DNA of 64,000 nt from Flagellimonas sp. HMM57 (GCF_021390175.1 NZ_CP090004.1:3339001-3403000), one strand, 5' to 3'; positions 52,061-63,863 are shown, numbered from the stretch's first letter. Numbers and translations: made by a program. Notes: generated by a model not told the origin, from the letters alone.

Positions 52061-53383
52061 ATGGAAATCATTGTACTGGCCGTAGTTATTCTATTTATTA
52101 TTCTCGCTACTGTCAAGTTTAAAATGCATCCTGTCTTTTCGTTAACGATAGCTGCGGTAGCCACAGGATTTTTACTTGGACTTTCCCCCAAGGATATTAT
52201 GGATACATTGGGCGAAGGTTTTGGAAAAACACTGTCGAGCATTGGTCTTGTTATTGCTTTTGGAACAGTTATCGGCATTTATCTGGAGCGAACCGGGAGT
52301 ACAAAGGTATTGGCAAATTATGTGTTAAAATTAGTAGGATTAAAAAGGTCACCGCTGGCTATAAACTTAGCTGGTTATTTAATTTCAATACCCGTTTTTT
52401 GTGATTCAGGGTTTATTATCCTTTCATCTTTGAACAAGGCCATCAGCAAGAAAACAGGAATTCCCGTGCTGGTCTTTGCGATATCCCTTGCAACCGGATT
52501 GTATGCAGCGCATGTGTTTGTTCCGCCAACACCAGGTCCTTTGGCCGCAGCAGCAATTTTGGAAGCTGATTTGGGAATGGTCTTGATTTTTGGACTGTTG
52601 GTTTCGGTACCCGTATCGTTGACAGGGTATTTCTGGGCGCGGTTTATTGGAAAGTCCCTAAAGGAAGAAGTTACTGATAAAGTTGTTGCTGCCGATGATG
52701 CTGAGAAAGATTTTGGCATTACACCTTTTCAGGCCTTTTTACCACTTATCATACCTATTATTCTCATTGCCATGAAATCCATTGTAAGCTACCCAACATA
52801 TCCATTGGGACAGGAACTGGTTTTTGATGTTTTCAACTTTTTGGGCAATCCCATCATTGCACTTTTGGTAGGGGTTGTATTGGCTGTTTCGCTAGGGAGA
52901 AAAGTACCTGCGAAGCAAAAGAAAGGCTGGGTTACCGAAGCTTTTAAGCTAGCTGGACTCATTGTACTGATAACTGGTGCCGGTGGCGCTTTTGGCGCTG
53001 TTCTACGAACAATAGATATTGCTTCAGTGATTAATTTCGAATCCAGCTCCGGGATTGGTGGTCTTTTGATAGCATTCACTATTGCCATGGTGCTTAAAAC
53101 GGCGCAGGGATCTTCTACGGTAGCTATTATTACTACCTCGGCCATCATAGCGCCCTTATTGGAGACTTTTGGTTTGGTTGGAGCTACTGACAAGGCATTT
53201 GCAGTATTGGCCATAGGGGCTGGGGCCATGACCGTATCCCATATCAATGATAGCTATTTTTGGGTGGTTTCGCAGTTTTCGAACATTGATGTAAAAAATG
53301 CCTTAAAAGGACACACCTTGGGAACCCTTTTACAAGGGGCGGTTGGAATAATATTGATTTTGTTGTTATACCAAGTTTTCTAA
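52061..53383 (+). CDS. GntP family permease (gluconate/organic acid:H+ symporter)
   Basis: 440 residues, about twelve membrane helices. GntP family features include LSPKDIMDTLGEGFGKTLSS near residue 45, ISIPVFCDSGFIILSSLNKA near 108, AAHVFVPPTPGPLAAAAILE near 150, and QGSSTVAIITTSAIIAPLLE near 348. Substrate within gluconate, glycerate or related hydroxy acids cannot be fixed; no kinase or dehydrogenase for such sugars is adjacent. Confidence 0.93.
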   Translation: MEIIVLAVVILFIILATVKFKMHPVFSLTIAAVATGFLLGLSPKDIMDTLGEGFGKTLSSIGLVIAFGTVIGIYLERTGSTKVLANYVLKLVGLKRSPLAINLAGYLISIPVFCDSGFIILSSLNKAISKKTGIPVLVFAISLATGLYAAHVFVPPTPGPLAAAAILEADLGMVLIFGLLVSVPVSLTGYFWARFIGKSLKEEVTDKVVAADDAEKDFGITPFQAFLPLIIPIILIAMKSIVSYPTYPLGQELVFDVFNFLGNPIIALLVGVVLAVSLGRKVPAKQKKGWVTEAFKLAGLIVLITGAGGAFGAVLRTIDIASVINFESSSGIGGLLIAFTIAMVLKTAQGSSTVAIITTSAIIAPLLETFGLVGATDKAFAVLAIGAGAMTVSHINDSYFWVVSQFSNIDVKNALKGHTLGTLLQGAVGIILILLLYQVF

Positions 53384-53400
53384 TAGCAAATGGAAACTGA

Positions 53401-55800
53401 TTAAAACCTAAAGTTATAGGTCACAGCTGGAATGATTCCAAATATCGAAGTTCTCAACGCTTCATTTCTACCACTGTCCTCATTTTCCCTAAAGTTAATG
53501 GAAGCCGCATTCATACGATTATAAGCATTGTAGATACTAAATACCCATTCTGACTGCACCTTTTTTCTCTTATTTCTTTTTGGGGTCAACGTCGCCGAAA
53601 TGTCCAATCTATGGTAGGCGGGTAAACGCTCTACATTACGTTCTCCAAAAAATGGAATGGTAATCCCTTGAAACTCAAATTGGCCTATGGGATAATTTGT
53701 AGGTTGGCCCGTTTGGTACACAAAGTTTGCATTAAAGTTCCATTTCTCGTTTATATCAAAACTACCAAATACCGAAATATCATGGGTTTTGTCATAAGGC
53801 GTATTGTACCATTTCCCTGAATTAATACCGGTTTCCAATGGTGATATTCCGTTCGTTTCTGATGAGGTTCTTGCAGGTGTCCTCTGCTCTGATTTTGAAA
53901 GTGTGTAGGCCAACCACCCCTTAAAACGCCCTTCGTTCTTTCTAAATAAGATTTCCAACCCATAAGCGCGGGCTTCTCCATTTAAGATTACTTGTTCAAT
54001 GGCATCGTTTGCAATCAAGTTTGCACCATCTATATAATCGATTCTATTTTGGATATCCTTATAAAACAACTCGGTTTCCAAGGCGAATTCGCCATCTTTT
54101 ATATTCTGAAAATAGCCTATGGCATACTGGTCCAATAATTGGGGTTCCACAAATGGCCCGCTGGGCGTCCAAACATCTAAGGGAGTAGGGGAGTTGGTAT
54201 TGGAAAGTAGATGTAAATATTGTGCTAATCGTGTGTAGCTTGCCTTAACGGAACTTTTTCCGTTAAAATTATAGGATAACGATATCCTTGGTTCAAAATT
54301 GGTAAACGTATCTAAGCTGTTGCCCCGGCTGGAACTTATGGTATCTATAGGTGTTCCTTCTCTATATATCCCAATAGAAGGATCAAAAATGACGGCATTG
54401 TCATTTTCGTAAACAAAAAATTCATCTTGCCCCAATCGGTTAAAATGACTGACCCGAAGCCCATAGTTAAGGCTCAGTCTTTCTGAGACTTTGTGCTGCA
54501 CATCAACATACGCAGCAGCCTCGTTTGCATATTTTTTTGTAAGCTGGTCTGCAACTATTCCGGAATCTTCCCTGTTGGGTTTTATTTCACCGGGATTGAA
54601 TACATAGTATATATTGTTCAATCCATAATTCAACTGAAACTTATCGTTGATATAATGTTTGAGGTCATACTTTAGGTTGAAATTTTGAATCCCCGAATCC
54701 CATTCAAAACCTACAAAATCAAGTTCTAGGCCATAGAAGTAATCGGAATAGATTACGGACAGGTTCGAAAACAATTTGTCCGAGAACAAATGGTTCCATC
54801 TAAAGTTCCCTACGGCATTACCGTAGGTATTTACAAAGCTGTCATTGATGCTGAACAAATCACGCCCAAAATAACCCGATAAAAATATGTTGTTCCTATC
54901 GTTGATCTTATGGTTGATTTTGGTGTTCAGGTCATAAAAGTAGGCTTTGTTGTCAATATCAAAAAAGGGTAAAAACAAGTGTGCATATGAAGCCCTACCA
55001 CCTGCCAAGAAAGCCGTTCTATCCTTTATAATAGGGCCCTCCACGAGCAGTCTGCTGGCCACGGCACCAATTCCACCATTTACCTTAAATTCCTTACTGT
55101 TGCCTTCCTTTTGAAATATTTCCAAAACAGATGAAAGTCTTCCGCCATACCTAGCGGGGATACCTCCTTTAAACAGTTTTACATCTTTTATGGCATCTGG
55201 GTTAAAAACCGAAAAGAACCCAAAAAGATGAGATGAGTTAAATACGATGGCCTCGTCCAATAGAATAAGATTTTGGTCCGCTGCACCACCACGTACATTA
55301 AATCCTGAAGAAGCTTCACCAGCATTGGAAACACCAGGTAATAAAAGTAGCGACTTGATGACATCCGCCTCGCCCAGTACCACGGGTATTTGTTTTATGG
55401 TCTGCACCGCAAGGGTGTTTACGCTCATTTGCGGTTTTACAATATCCAAACGCTCTGGATTTTCAGAAACGATAACTTCGTCCAGTTGTTCCGCTTCTTC
55501 ATTGAGCTCAAAGTCTTTCTTTATATTAAGGGATAGGTTTATAGTCTCACGAACCTCCTGAAAACCCAAATAGCTAACAATAACTTCATACTCACCTTGT
55601 GGCAGTGTGATGGAGTAAAACCCATATTCGTTGGTAGTAACGCCTGTTTTTAGTTCTGGAAATGCTATAGTGACTCCTATTAAGGTCTCGTTACTACTTG
55701 CTTCAGTGATGGTACCACTTAACGTGAATCTGTTCTGGGCTTGTATAGAGATAACACAAACAAGCAAGGAGAGAAAAAGAAACAGTCGCCTTTTGGACAT
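53401..55800 (-). CDS. TonB-dependent receptor with carboxypeptidase-like domain, DUF4249 partner
   Basis: 799 residues from ATG 55800, which begins a proper signal peptide (MSKRRLFLFLSLLVCVISIQ, cut near AQ). An alternative ATG at 55866 overlaps the DUF4249 stop in ATGA but would add 22 polar residues before it. Residues ~25-105 are a CarboxypepD_reg domain (SGTITEASSNETLIGVTIAF). A plug follows (PVVLGEADVIKSLLLLPGVS, GFNVRGGAADQNLILLDEAI), then a barrel ending TYNFRF. The co-transcribed DUF4249 lipoprotein suggests a two-part outer-membrane uptake device of unknown substrate. Confidence 0.92.
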   Translation of the reverse strand: MSKRRLFLFLSLLVCVISIQAQNRFTLSGTITEASSNETLIGVTIAFPELKTGVTTNEYGFYSITLPQGEYEVIVSYLGFQEVRETINLSLNIKKDFELNEEAEQLDEVIVSENPERLDIVKPQMSVNTLAVQTIKQIPVVLGEADVIKSLLLLPGVSNAGEASSGFNVRGGAADQNLILLDEAIVFNSSHLFGFFSVFNPDAIKDVKLFKGGIPARYGGRLSSVLEIFQKEGNSKEFKVNGGIGAVASRLLVEGPIIKDRTAFLAGGRASYAHLFLPFFDIDNKAYFYDLNTKINHKINDRNNIFLSGYFGRDLFSINDSFVNTYGNAVGNFRWNHLFSDKLFSNLSVIYSDYFYGLELDFVGFEWDSGIQNFNLKYDLKHYINDKFQLNYGLNNIYYVFNPGEIKPNREDSGIVADQLTKKYANEAAAYVDVQHKVSERLSLNYGLRVSHFNRLGQDEFFVYENDNAVIFDPSIGIYREGTPIDTISSSRGNSLDTFTNFEPRISLSYNFNGKSSVKASYTRLAQYLHLLSNTNSPTPLDVWTPSGPFVEPQLLDQYAIGYFQNIKDGEFALETELFYKDIQNRIDYIDGANLIANDAIEQVILNGEARAYGLEILFRKNEGRFKGWLAYTLSKSEQRTPARTSSETNGISPLETGINSGKWYNTPYDKTHDISVFGSFDINEKWNFNANFVYQTGQPTNYPIGQFEFQGITIPFFGERNVERLPAYHRLDISATLTPKRNKRKKVQSEWVFSIYNAYNRMNAASINFRENEDSGRNEALRTSIFGIIPAVTYNFRF

Positions 55801-55862
55801 TTTATGTTTTTTCGATTTATTGAATGAAACAGGGCGATTTATAGAAAAAGAGATATCTAATT

Positions 55863-56672
55863 TCATTCAACGGTCAATAATTCAGTGTCAAACTCACTCA
55901 GGTTAAAATAGCCAAAAGGGAAATTTTCCGGGGTTGTCGTATTTAAGATATTACCTTTAACGGTGGCAGGGGGTGTTGCAAACGGACCACCGCCATTCTC
56001 ACCAGATTGTACCAAGGCCAAGTCAACGTAATCGGCAAAATTTTTATCGATTCCCAATAGTGTTATCGTGAGCAGGTCACCAGGTTCAACATCTTCATAG
56101 AAATATGAAAATGTAATATCACTACCTTCAAAAAATTCATCATCAACAACTAAAAAGTTATCAAACCCAAAAGAGAACAAATAGTAGTTGCGTTCGTTTG
56201 GGGTATCTGTAAATGTGATGACCACTTCGGTCTCTTCTTCCTCATCGAACAAAAAACCGTCTCCTTGTACAGCGCTACTAATGACCGGGGCTGGTATCAA
56301 CTGTTGTGTTGCTGTGTAGGTTTCTCCATCGTAATTCACAATAAGGGTGTATTCCCTATCAAACTCCAAATCAGGAAACCCATTTTGAAAAACACCTGGG
56401 TCACTTTCTACTAGGGGAAAAGATTGTCCATTTTCTTCGTCTATAATGGTTACCGTTGCATTCTCTGCAGGCGGTATTTCATCTTGAAGGAAAGGTGCTG
56501 TAAGGGTAAGTTTTACCTGCCCAATAGTAATTGGATCTCCATTATTTTGGTTATAACCTATTATGGCATCTATGACCAATCTAGGTTCAGAAGTTGGCAA
56601 CTCTATATCGATTACTTCTTCACAACTCGCTAGTAGAAATAATGATAGTAGGAGGTATATGCTGTTTTTCAA
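55863..56672 (-). CDS. DUF4249 lipoprotein
   Basis: 269 residues. Lipobox FLLASC (Cys17), then EEVIDIELPTSEPRLVIDAI, the hallmark start of DUF4249, followed by β-rich repeats (VKLTLTAPFLQDEIPPAENA, YTLIVNYDGETYTATQQLIP). DUF4249 lipoproteins accompany TonB-dependent receptors in Bacteroidota, perhaps as a surface lid or ligand-binding part analogous to SusD. It is the first gene of the pair, overlapping or 62 bp upstream of the receptor depending on the receptor start chosen. Confidence 0.88.
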   Translation of the reverse strand: MKNSIYLLLSLFLLASCEEVIDIELPTSEPRLVIDAIIGYNQNNGDPITIGQVKLTLTAPFLQDEIPPAENATVTIIDEENGQSFPLVESDPGVFQNGFPDLEFDREYTLIVNYDGETYTATQQLIPAPVISSAVQGDGFLFDEEEETEVVITFTDTPNERNYYLFSFGFDNFLVVDDEFFEGSDITFSYFYEDVEPGDLLTITLLGIDKNFADYVDLALVQSGENGGGPFATPPATVKGNILNTTTPENFPFGYFNLSEFDTELLTVE

Positions 56673-56764
56673 AGTGTTAAAGTTGCTTTTTGGGGTCTAA
56701 AATAGACAATCATACTATTAAACTATCTGGTTTAACAGTTTCTTAATCCTTAAATTGTGAAAAA

Positions 56765-59023
<2,259 letters not shown>

Positions 59024-59086
59024 TTATGGCTGTTGGAAGTGTAAGGGATTTAACTTAAAGTGTGAATTTAGAGGAGTACAAATAAC

Positions 59087-59123
59087 AAAAGCCATATCTA
59101 TGTGTGAACATTGATATGGCTTT
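59087..59123 (-). terminator. Hairpin, possible minus-strand terminator upstream of icd
   Basis: AAAAGCCATATC / GATATGGCTTT with a 14 nt loop. Read on the minus strand it is followed by TTTTGTTATTTG, weakly terminator-like; the plus strand lacks a T tail. It could end a minus-strand transcript arising in 59130-59555. Confidence 0.45.
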
Positions 59124-59561
59124 CTGAAAAGAGCTAAAAGATTTTTATCTGCTTTTCAACAGATTCGCAACCATTGGTTGCATCCGTTGCTCTTTTAACG
59201 TTTATTCCGCAAAATATCTTTAATTATTAAATCAAACCATGTTTTACGAAACTAGTCTGTTGTTTTCTAAATTTTATCAAAACAGAAAATCGCTCTTCCG
59301 TCCGCACATAAAATTTATCGTTCCATAATTAAATCAACCTAAGCTTCTCTACTTATGGAATTTCTTTTTCGATTAGTAGTGTTACCAATTAAAAAGGAAA
59401 ACATCAGTTTTAAAGAACGTTAACTCTAAAAGAATAAGAAATAGAAATACATCCCTTGCTTATTCTTTTACTAAATTAAAATAAAGTTGGAGGTATGCAA
59501 ACTTTATAAGCGATTAAAAATCAACAGACTATGAACTTTGGTTATTAACAATTGTTCATAA

Positions 59562-59588
59562 AAAAAGCACCTGTTACAGGTGCTTTTT
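59562..59588 (-). terminator. rplS terminator
   Basis: AAAAAGCACCTGT / ACAGGTGCTTTTT, a 13 bp stem with a single-base loop by simple pairing, 22 bp after the rplS stop. Confidence 0.88.
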
Positions 59589-59609
59589 AATAAGTGCAGG
59601 ATTATTGAG

Positions 59610-59960
59610 TTATCCTCTTATCTCTTTAATACGGGCTTTTTTACCTGTAAGCTCTCTAAAGTAGAAGATTCTAGATCTACGTACCTTACCTTTTTTGTTT
59701 ACTTCAATTTTTTGAAGCGCTGGCATGTTTACTGGGAAAATTCTTTCCACACCAACAGTACCTGACATTTTTCTAATAGTGAATGTTTCTGTAGCTCCAG
59801 TCCCTCTTCGTTGTATTACAACTCCTTTAAAGAACTGTGTACGGGTTTTTTCACCTTCCTTAATTTCATAGTAAACAGTTATCGTGTCACCAGAAGAAAA
59901 TTTTGGAAAATCTTTTTTTGGAACAAATTCGTCTTCAACAAATTTTATTAAGGATTCCAT
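59610..59960 (-). CDS. rplS: Large ribosomal subunit protein bL19
   Basis: 116 residues from ATG 59960. L19 core: ESLIKFVEDEFVPKKDFPKF, GDTITVYYEIKEGEKTRTQF, FKGVVIQRRGTGATETFTIR and KMSGTVGVERIFPVNMPALQ, ending with KVRRSRIFYFRELTGKKARI. It sits at the 30S-50S interface. A full promoter lies at 60028-60057 and a strong terminator follows, so it forms its own unit although trmD is close by. Confidence 0.97.
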   Translation of the reverse strand: MESLIKFVEDEFVPKKDFPKFSSGDTITVYYEIKEGEKTRTQFFKGVVIQRRGTGATETFTIRKMSGTVGVERIFPVNMPALQKIEVNKKGKVRRSRIFYFRELTGKKARIKEIRG

Positions 59961-60027
59961 GGTATATTTTTTATCGTTTAACAAGATTAACTTTCACGGA
60001 CATCGTCAGAGGTTAATTTTGAGATTG

Positions 60028-60057
60028 CAAAAATAGTGCAATATTTAGAATTGACAA
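60028..60057 (-). promoter_or_regulatory. rplS promoter
   Basis: On the minus strand, TTG (60057-60055), 19 bp spacer, TATTTTTG (60035-60028): a full Bacteroidota-type match, giving a leader of about 60 nt. Confidence 0.66.
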
Positions 60058-60080
60058 GATGTTTTTAAATTTTTAAATGG

Positions 60081-60407
60081 TTATGCTACAGGTTTTGTTT
60101 TGTTGACATACATCACCCCGTAAGTTAATAGCCCGGCAGCAAACAGAACATAGGGGAGTGGTGTCAAAACTGCGGTCATTTTACTGAACAGCAAAATAGC
60201 ATCTGTTCCATAATGTCCAGCAATCATGTTCCCAGCAAAGTTTCCTATCAAAAAGAGCAGGGAAAGAATGCTTGCGACCAACATGAGAATAGTGCCCGTG
60301 TTTTTCTGTTTGGTGACCAAAACAATACAACCTATAATAACAACCAGTTGTGCAAGTGCGTTCAGAATGCCTCCAATGGCATAAAATAGCGTGTGAGAAT
60401 TTTCCAT
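60081..60407 (-). CDS. Small multi-pass membrane protein
   Basis: 108 residues with three or four membrane helices (about 7-31, 38-60, 75-96). Conserved-looking words are MENSHTLFYAIGGILNALAQ and PYVLFAAGLLTYGVMYVNKT. One base separates its ATG from the trmD stop, so it is translationally coupled to trmD. I recognise no family. Confidence 0.78.
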   Translation of the reverse strand: MENSHTLFYAIGGILNALAQLVVIIGCIVLVTKQKNTGTILMLVASILSLLFLIGNFAGNMIAGHYGTDAILLFSKMTAVLTPLPYVLFAAGLLTYGVMYVNKTKPVA

Positions 60408-60408
60408 A

Positions 60409-61083
60409 TCAGTTTAATAAATCCGGTCTTAGTTTTTCAGTTCGCTCCAAAGCTTTTTCTTCGCGCCATTTCTCTATTTTTGGGAAATCACCGCTTAGCA
60501 ACACTTCAGGTACAGTTGTGCCTTTATAATTAGATGGTCTAGTATAAACGGGTGGCGCCAATAAATTATCTTGAAATGTGTCCGTTAATGCTGAGGTTTC
60601 ATCATTGAGGACTCCTGGCAATAATCGTATAACAGCATCACAAAAGACCGCGGCCGCCAACTCCCCACCTGACAGTACGTAATCACCTATGGAAATTTCT
60701 CTTGTTATGAACATATCACGTACCCTTTGGTCAACTCCTTTGTAATGGCCGCATAGGATTATGATATTTTTTTTTAGGGATATCTCGTTGGAAATGGCTT
60801 GATTCAGTGTACTTCCGTCTGGTGTCATATAGATGATTTCATCATACTCCCGTTCTTCCTTTAATCCGGTAATACATTTATCTATGGGCTCTACCATCAA
60901 TACCATTCCTGCACCACCACCAAATTGATAGTCGTCCACTTGCTTGTAATTGCCCGTTGAATAATCCCTTAAATTATGAAAATGTACTTCGACCAGCCCC
61001 TTTTCTATAGCTCTTTTTAAGATTGAAGCTTCAAAAGGACTTTTTAATAGTTCTGGCAAAACCGTGATAATATCTATCCGCAT
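60409..61083 (-). CDS. trmD: tRNA (guanine-37-N1)-methyltransferase
   Basis: 224 residues. It methylates G37 next to the anticodon, preventing +1 frameshifts. The trefoil-knot SPOUT motifs are complete: [60 protein letters not shown] and [20 protein letters not shown]. The C-terminal domain is present. In many bacteria trmD is followed by rplS; here a small membrane protein gene lies between. Confidence 0.97.
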   Translation of the reverse strand: MRIDIITVLPELLKSPFEASILKRAIEKGLVEVHFHNLRDYSTGNYKQVDDYQFGGGAGMVLMVEPIDKCITGLKEEREYDEIIYMTPDGSTLNQAISNEISLKKNIIILCGHYKGVDQRVRDMFITREISIGDYVLSGGELAAAVFCDAVIRLLPGVLNDETSALTDTFQDNLLAPPVYTRPSNYKGTTVPEVLLSGDFPKIEKWREEKALERTEKLRPDLLN

Positions 61084-61102
61084 GGCTATCTTAGAAATTC
61101 AT

Positions 61103-61110
61103 CAAAAATA
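61103..61110 (-). promoter_or_regulatory. Candidate -7 box for trmD
   Basis: TATTTTTG on the minus strand, 20 bp before the trmD ATG. No TTG at ideal distance. It lies just below the GNAT gene stop at 61115. Confidence 0.38.
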
Positions 61111-61114
61111 AGGG

Positions 61115-61564
61115 TTATTGTGCAATAGTATTTTTCCAAAAGTAATGAAAGCAGTCATTATCTTTTTTCCATTCTAAGCGTTCATATAATTTTTGCGCTG
61201 GATTATCTGTAGCGGTCTCCAGTGCCAAGCCTTTATAATTCTTTTTGGCACAATGGATTTTTGCATGGTTTAGTAGTGTTTCTCCCACTCCTTGTTTTCT
61301 GTGCGCTTGCGCTACAAATAAATCATTTAAAATATAATAAGGTTGCAATGATACAGATGAAAAGGTTTTGTAGAGTTGGGTAAATCCAATCATCTCCCCT
61401 TCACTAATTGCTACAAAAATGATTGATTCGTTGTTGCGCAAACGTGCTTCGAGAAAAGCTCTGGAAGCACTTAAGTCCGTTTCTTGCTCATAAAATACTC
61501 GGTATTCATTGAATAACGGGGCAATAAATGCTACATCTGATAGGGTTGCTCCTCTAACCTTCAT
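61115..61564 (-). CDS. GNAT family N-acetyltransferase
   Basis: 149 residues. The acetyl-CoA pyrophosphate loop is AHRKQGVGETLLNHAKIHC near residue 92 (R/QxxGxG/A). VRGATLSDVAFIAPLFNEYR begins the chain, and the C-terminal YERLEWKKDNDCFHYFW matches a subgroup often linked to small amine substrates. The substrate is unknown. Confidence 0.9.
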   Translation of the reverse strand: MKVRGATLSDVAFIAPLFNEYRVFYEQETDLSASRAFLEARLRNNESIIFVAISEGEMIGFTQLYKTFSSVSLQPYYILNDLFVAQAHRKQGVGETLLNHAKIHCAKKNYKGLALETATDNPAQKLYERLEWKKDNDCFHYFWKNTIAQ

Positions 61565-61632
61565 AATACAAAATAATTATATCGTAAAGCTAAAACTTTC
61601 CTGTTGTATTTTTTTGATGAGGATATCAATGA

Positions 61633-61658
61633 AAAAACTCCCTAAAAAGGGAGTTTTT
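61633..61658. terminator. Bidirectional terminator-like hairpin
   Basis: AAAAACTCCCT / AGGGAGTTTTT with a 4 nt loop, placed 4 bp beyond the stop of the 61662 gene on the minus strand. Confidence 0.83.
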
Positions 61659-61661
61659 GGC

Positions 61662-62267
61662 TTATTTTTTTTGTTTGTTCAGTTCGTCTTGTAACTGACG
61701 ACTAATTTTTTGTTCACGTTCCAGCGCTCGCCGCCTATGTTCTTCATATTCCTTTTCTACATCGGCAAGTGCCGTTTTTGCTTGGTGGGTCAAAAAGTTA
61801 CTGTTTCTAAATCTGTAGATAAAAAACAACAAGAATAATAACAGTGCGAAAATAATTGACCAAAGTATCAGGTTATACGTTCCTTTGCTTACCAAAGCCC
61901 CAAAAAATGACATACTATCTTTTTCCTCGGTTACGGTCTCTAAATTATTGGTAGTCTCTTGAAGCTGGGAATTTAACTCTTCTATTTTTGAGTTATTGCT
62001 TTCTATGGTAGCGGACAAATCTTTTATGGACTTGTTGGCACTATTAATGGAATCGAAAATATTCTTCTTGATTCTGGCTAAGTCCCCTATGCGTACAACT
62101 TCGTAACGAACACCGTTTGCCCTGTAATTACCCGATTTTTTTTCAAGTTGTTGAAATTGTCCAACAAGCGTATTGTCAGAACTGGATTCCGATTCGTTGT
62201 CTTGGGCTAAAATTGGTAAAAAAGTGATTAGTAAGGTAAGGGTGAAAAATGCTTGTAAACGTTTCAT
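61662..62267 (-). CDS. Signal-anchored coiled-coil membrane protein of unknown function
   Basis: 201 residues. The signal peptide ends at FLPILAQ. A periplasmic part includes QFQQLEKKSGNYRANGVRYE and VVRIGDLARIKKNIFDSINS, then a coiled coil (residues ~80-118, IKDLSATIESNNSKIEELNS). One membrane helix follows (about 132-152, LILWSIIFALLLFLLFFIYR) and a charged cytoplasmic tail. Relatives carry a tRNA-methyltransferase name in some databases, seemingly copied from the neighbouring trmD; nothing here supports that activity. Confidence 0.82.
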   Translation of the reverse strand: MKRLQAFFTLTLLITFLPILAQDNESESSSDNTLVGQFQQLEKKSGNYRANGVRYEVVRIGDLARIKKNIFDSINSANKSIKDLSATIESNNSKIEELNSQLQETTNNLETVTEEKDSMSFFGALVSKGTYNLILWSIIFALLLFLLFFIYRFRNSNFLTHQAKTALADVEKEYEEHRRRALEREQKISRQLQDELNKQKK

Positions 62268-62377
62268 GATAAATATTGCGTATAAATTTAGATTGAGGGA
62301 ACTGCGAAATTACACGAATAAAGTTAAGATTGAAAAGAAAAATCTTTTAATAAAAATTATATGCAAAGATTTAGGCT

Positions 62378-63826
62378 CTAATAATAGGTATAGCGCCTTA
62401 CTTTGGCAATGTATTTTGCCAATCGGATTACTTGGTGTGAATAGCCATACTCGTTGTCGTACCAAATATAAAGTACCAAGCTTTTCCCGTCTGCGGACAC
62501 TAGGGTAGCCTTACTGTCATAGATGGAAGGTGCAGAAGCGCCCACAATGTCCGATGATACCAATTCATTACTTAAAGAATACTGAATTTGTTCCACAAGG
62601 TCGCCCTCAAGGGCATACTTCTTTAAAATAGTATTGATACTTTCCTTGGAGGTCTTGTTCTTTACTTCAAGATTAAGGATGGCCAGTGAACCATTGGGGA
62701 CCGGAACTCGAATGGCATTGGAGGTTAATTTCCCTTTCAGAGAGGGAAGTGCTTTGGCAACAGCGGCGCCCGCACCGGTTTCGGTTATGACCATGTTTAG
62801 CGCTGCAGCTCTTCCTCTACGGTATTTACTATGCATATTATCGACCAAATTCTGGTCATTGGTATAGGCATGTATGGTCTCTAAATGTCCTTTTTTTATA
62901 CCAAGGGAATCTTCAATAACTTTTAATATTGGCGTTATGGCATTGGTGGTACATGATGCTGCCGAATATATTTTTGTCTTATCGGGGTCAAACTCTTTAT
63001 GGTTGACTCCATGGACAATATTAGGTACTTCCTTACCTGGAGCGGTTAGCAGTACCCTACTTGCACCTTTGGCTTCCAAATGTCTTGAAAGTGCCGTTTT
63101 ATCCCTAAAAGCACCAGTATTGTCAATTACAAGTGCATTATAGATTCCAAATTGTGTGTAATCCAATGCTTCGGGTTTGTCTGCGCTAATGAACAGTACT
63201 GTTGTACCGTTTATGACCAAGGCATTTTTTTTCTCATCAACATCCACGGTGCCCGTAAACTGTCCATGTACGGAATCTGTTTTTAGCAACGCCGCTCTTT
63301 TTTCCAAAACTTCTTTGTTGATCAATCCCCTAACAACAACGGCCCTGAGTCTCAACTGGCTTCCTCTACCGGTTTTGGCCACCAACTCTCTGGCAACTAA
63401 TCGGCCAATTCTGCCAAATCCATAAAGCACAACATCCTTTGGTTTTATTTCTTTGGATGCTTGGGCATCTTTAAGTTTTTCCAATACGAATGACTTAACG
63501 TTAAGATGATTGTTATCGTCAGAATGGTATTCGTAGGTCAATTTTCCAATATCCAATTTTGAAGGAGGTAAGTTGATATCGTTAATGGCCCTGAGAATTT
63601 CAACCGAATCAAAGATTGAAATTGGCTTTTGTACAAATTCCCCAGCGTACTCATGAAGATTGATGATATCACTTACATTTTTATCTATGATTTGATTTTT
63701 AAATAGTACTACTTCTATGGCTTTGTCATACCAAAGGTCACTGATAATTTTTATGAATTCCGTAGTGGCTTTTCTTCTATCCGCTTGGAACGCAAGCTCT
63801 TTCTCGTAAGACTTAATATCACTCAT
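62378..63826 (-). CDS. Glyceraldehyde-3-phosphate dehydrogenase, long form with N-terminal helical extension
   Basis: 482 residues. The catalytic domain begins only near residue 130, with NAD(P)-binding GFGRIG at 136-141. The active-site Cys is in SAASCTTNAITP (Cys292), and the His/Asn-containing HAYTNDQNLVD follows. The first ~130 residues are helical with no similarity to the ordinary 330-residue GAPDH. This extended group is known in Bacteroidota and some proteobacteria. It may serve gluconeogenesis rather than glycolysis, which sequence alone does not settle. Confidence 0.93.
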   Translation of the reverse strand: MSDIKSYEKELAFQADRRKATTEFIKIISDLWYDKAIEVVLFKNQIIDKNVSDIINLHEYAGEFVQKPISIFDSVEILRAINDINLPPSKLDIGKLTYEYHSDDNNHLNVKSFVLEKLKDAQASKEIKPKDVVLYGFGRIGRLVARELVAKTGRGSQLRLRAVVVRGLINKEVLEKRAALLKTDSVHGQFTGTVDVDEKKNALVINGTTVLFISADKPEALDYTQFGIYNALVIDNTGAFRDKTALSRHLEAKGASRVLLTAPGKEVPNIVHGVNHKEFDPDKTKIYSAASCTTNAITPILKVIEDSLGIKKGHLETIHAYTNDQNLVDNMHSKYRRGRAAALNMVITETGAGAAVAKALPSLKGKLTSNAIRVPVPNGSLAILNLEVKNKTSKESINTILKKYALEGDLVEQIQYSLSNELVSSDIVGASAPSIYDSKATLVSADGKSLVLYIWYDNEYGYSHQVIRLAKYIAKVRRYTYY

Positions 63827-63863
63827 ACTTATTAGTTGGAGATGTTGTTTTTTTAGTGCTCGG

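Noticed and set aside
53401..55866. ATG 55866 as the start of the TonB receptor
   Set aside because: It forms an ATGA overlap with the DUF4249 stop, but gives a 22-residue polar lead before the signal peptide; kept only as an alternative.
59239..59430. Small plus-strand frames of 29 and 23 codons in the rplS-icd interval
   Set aside because: Too short, no hydrophobic or conserved pattern, no promoter box in place.
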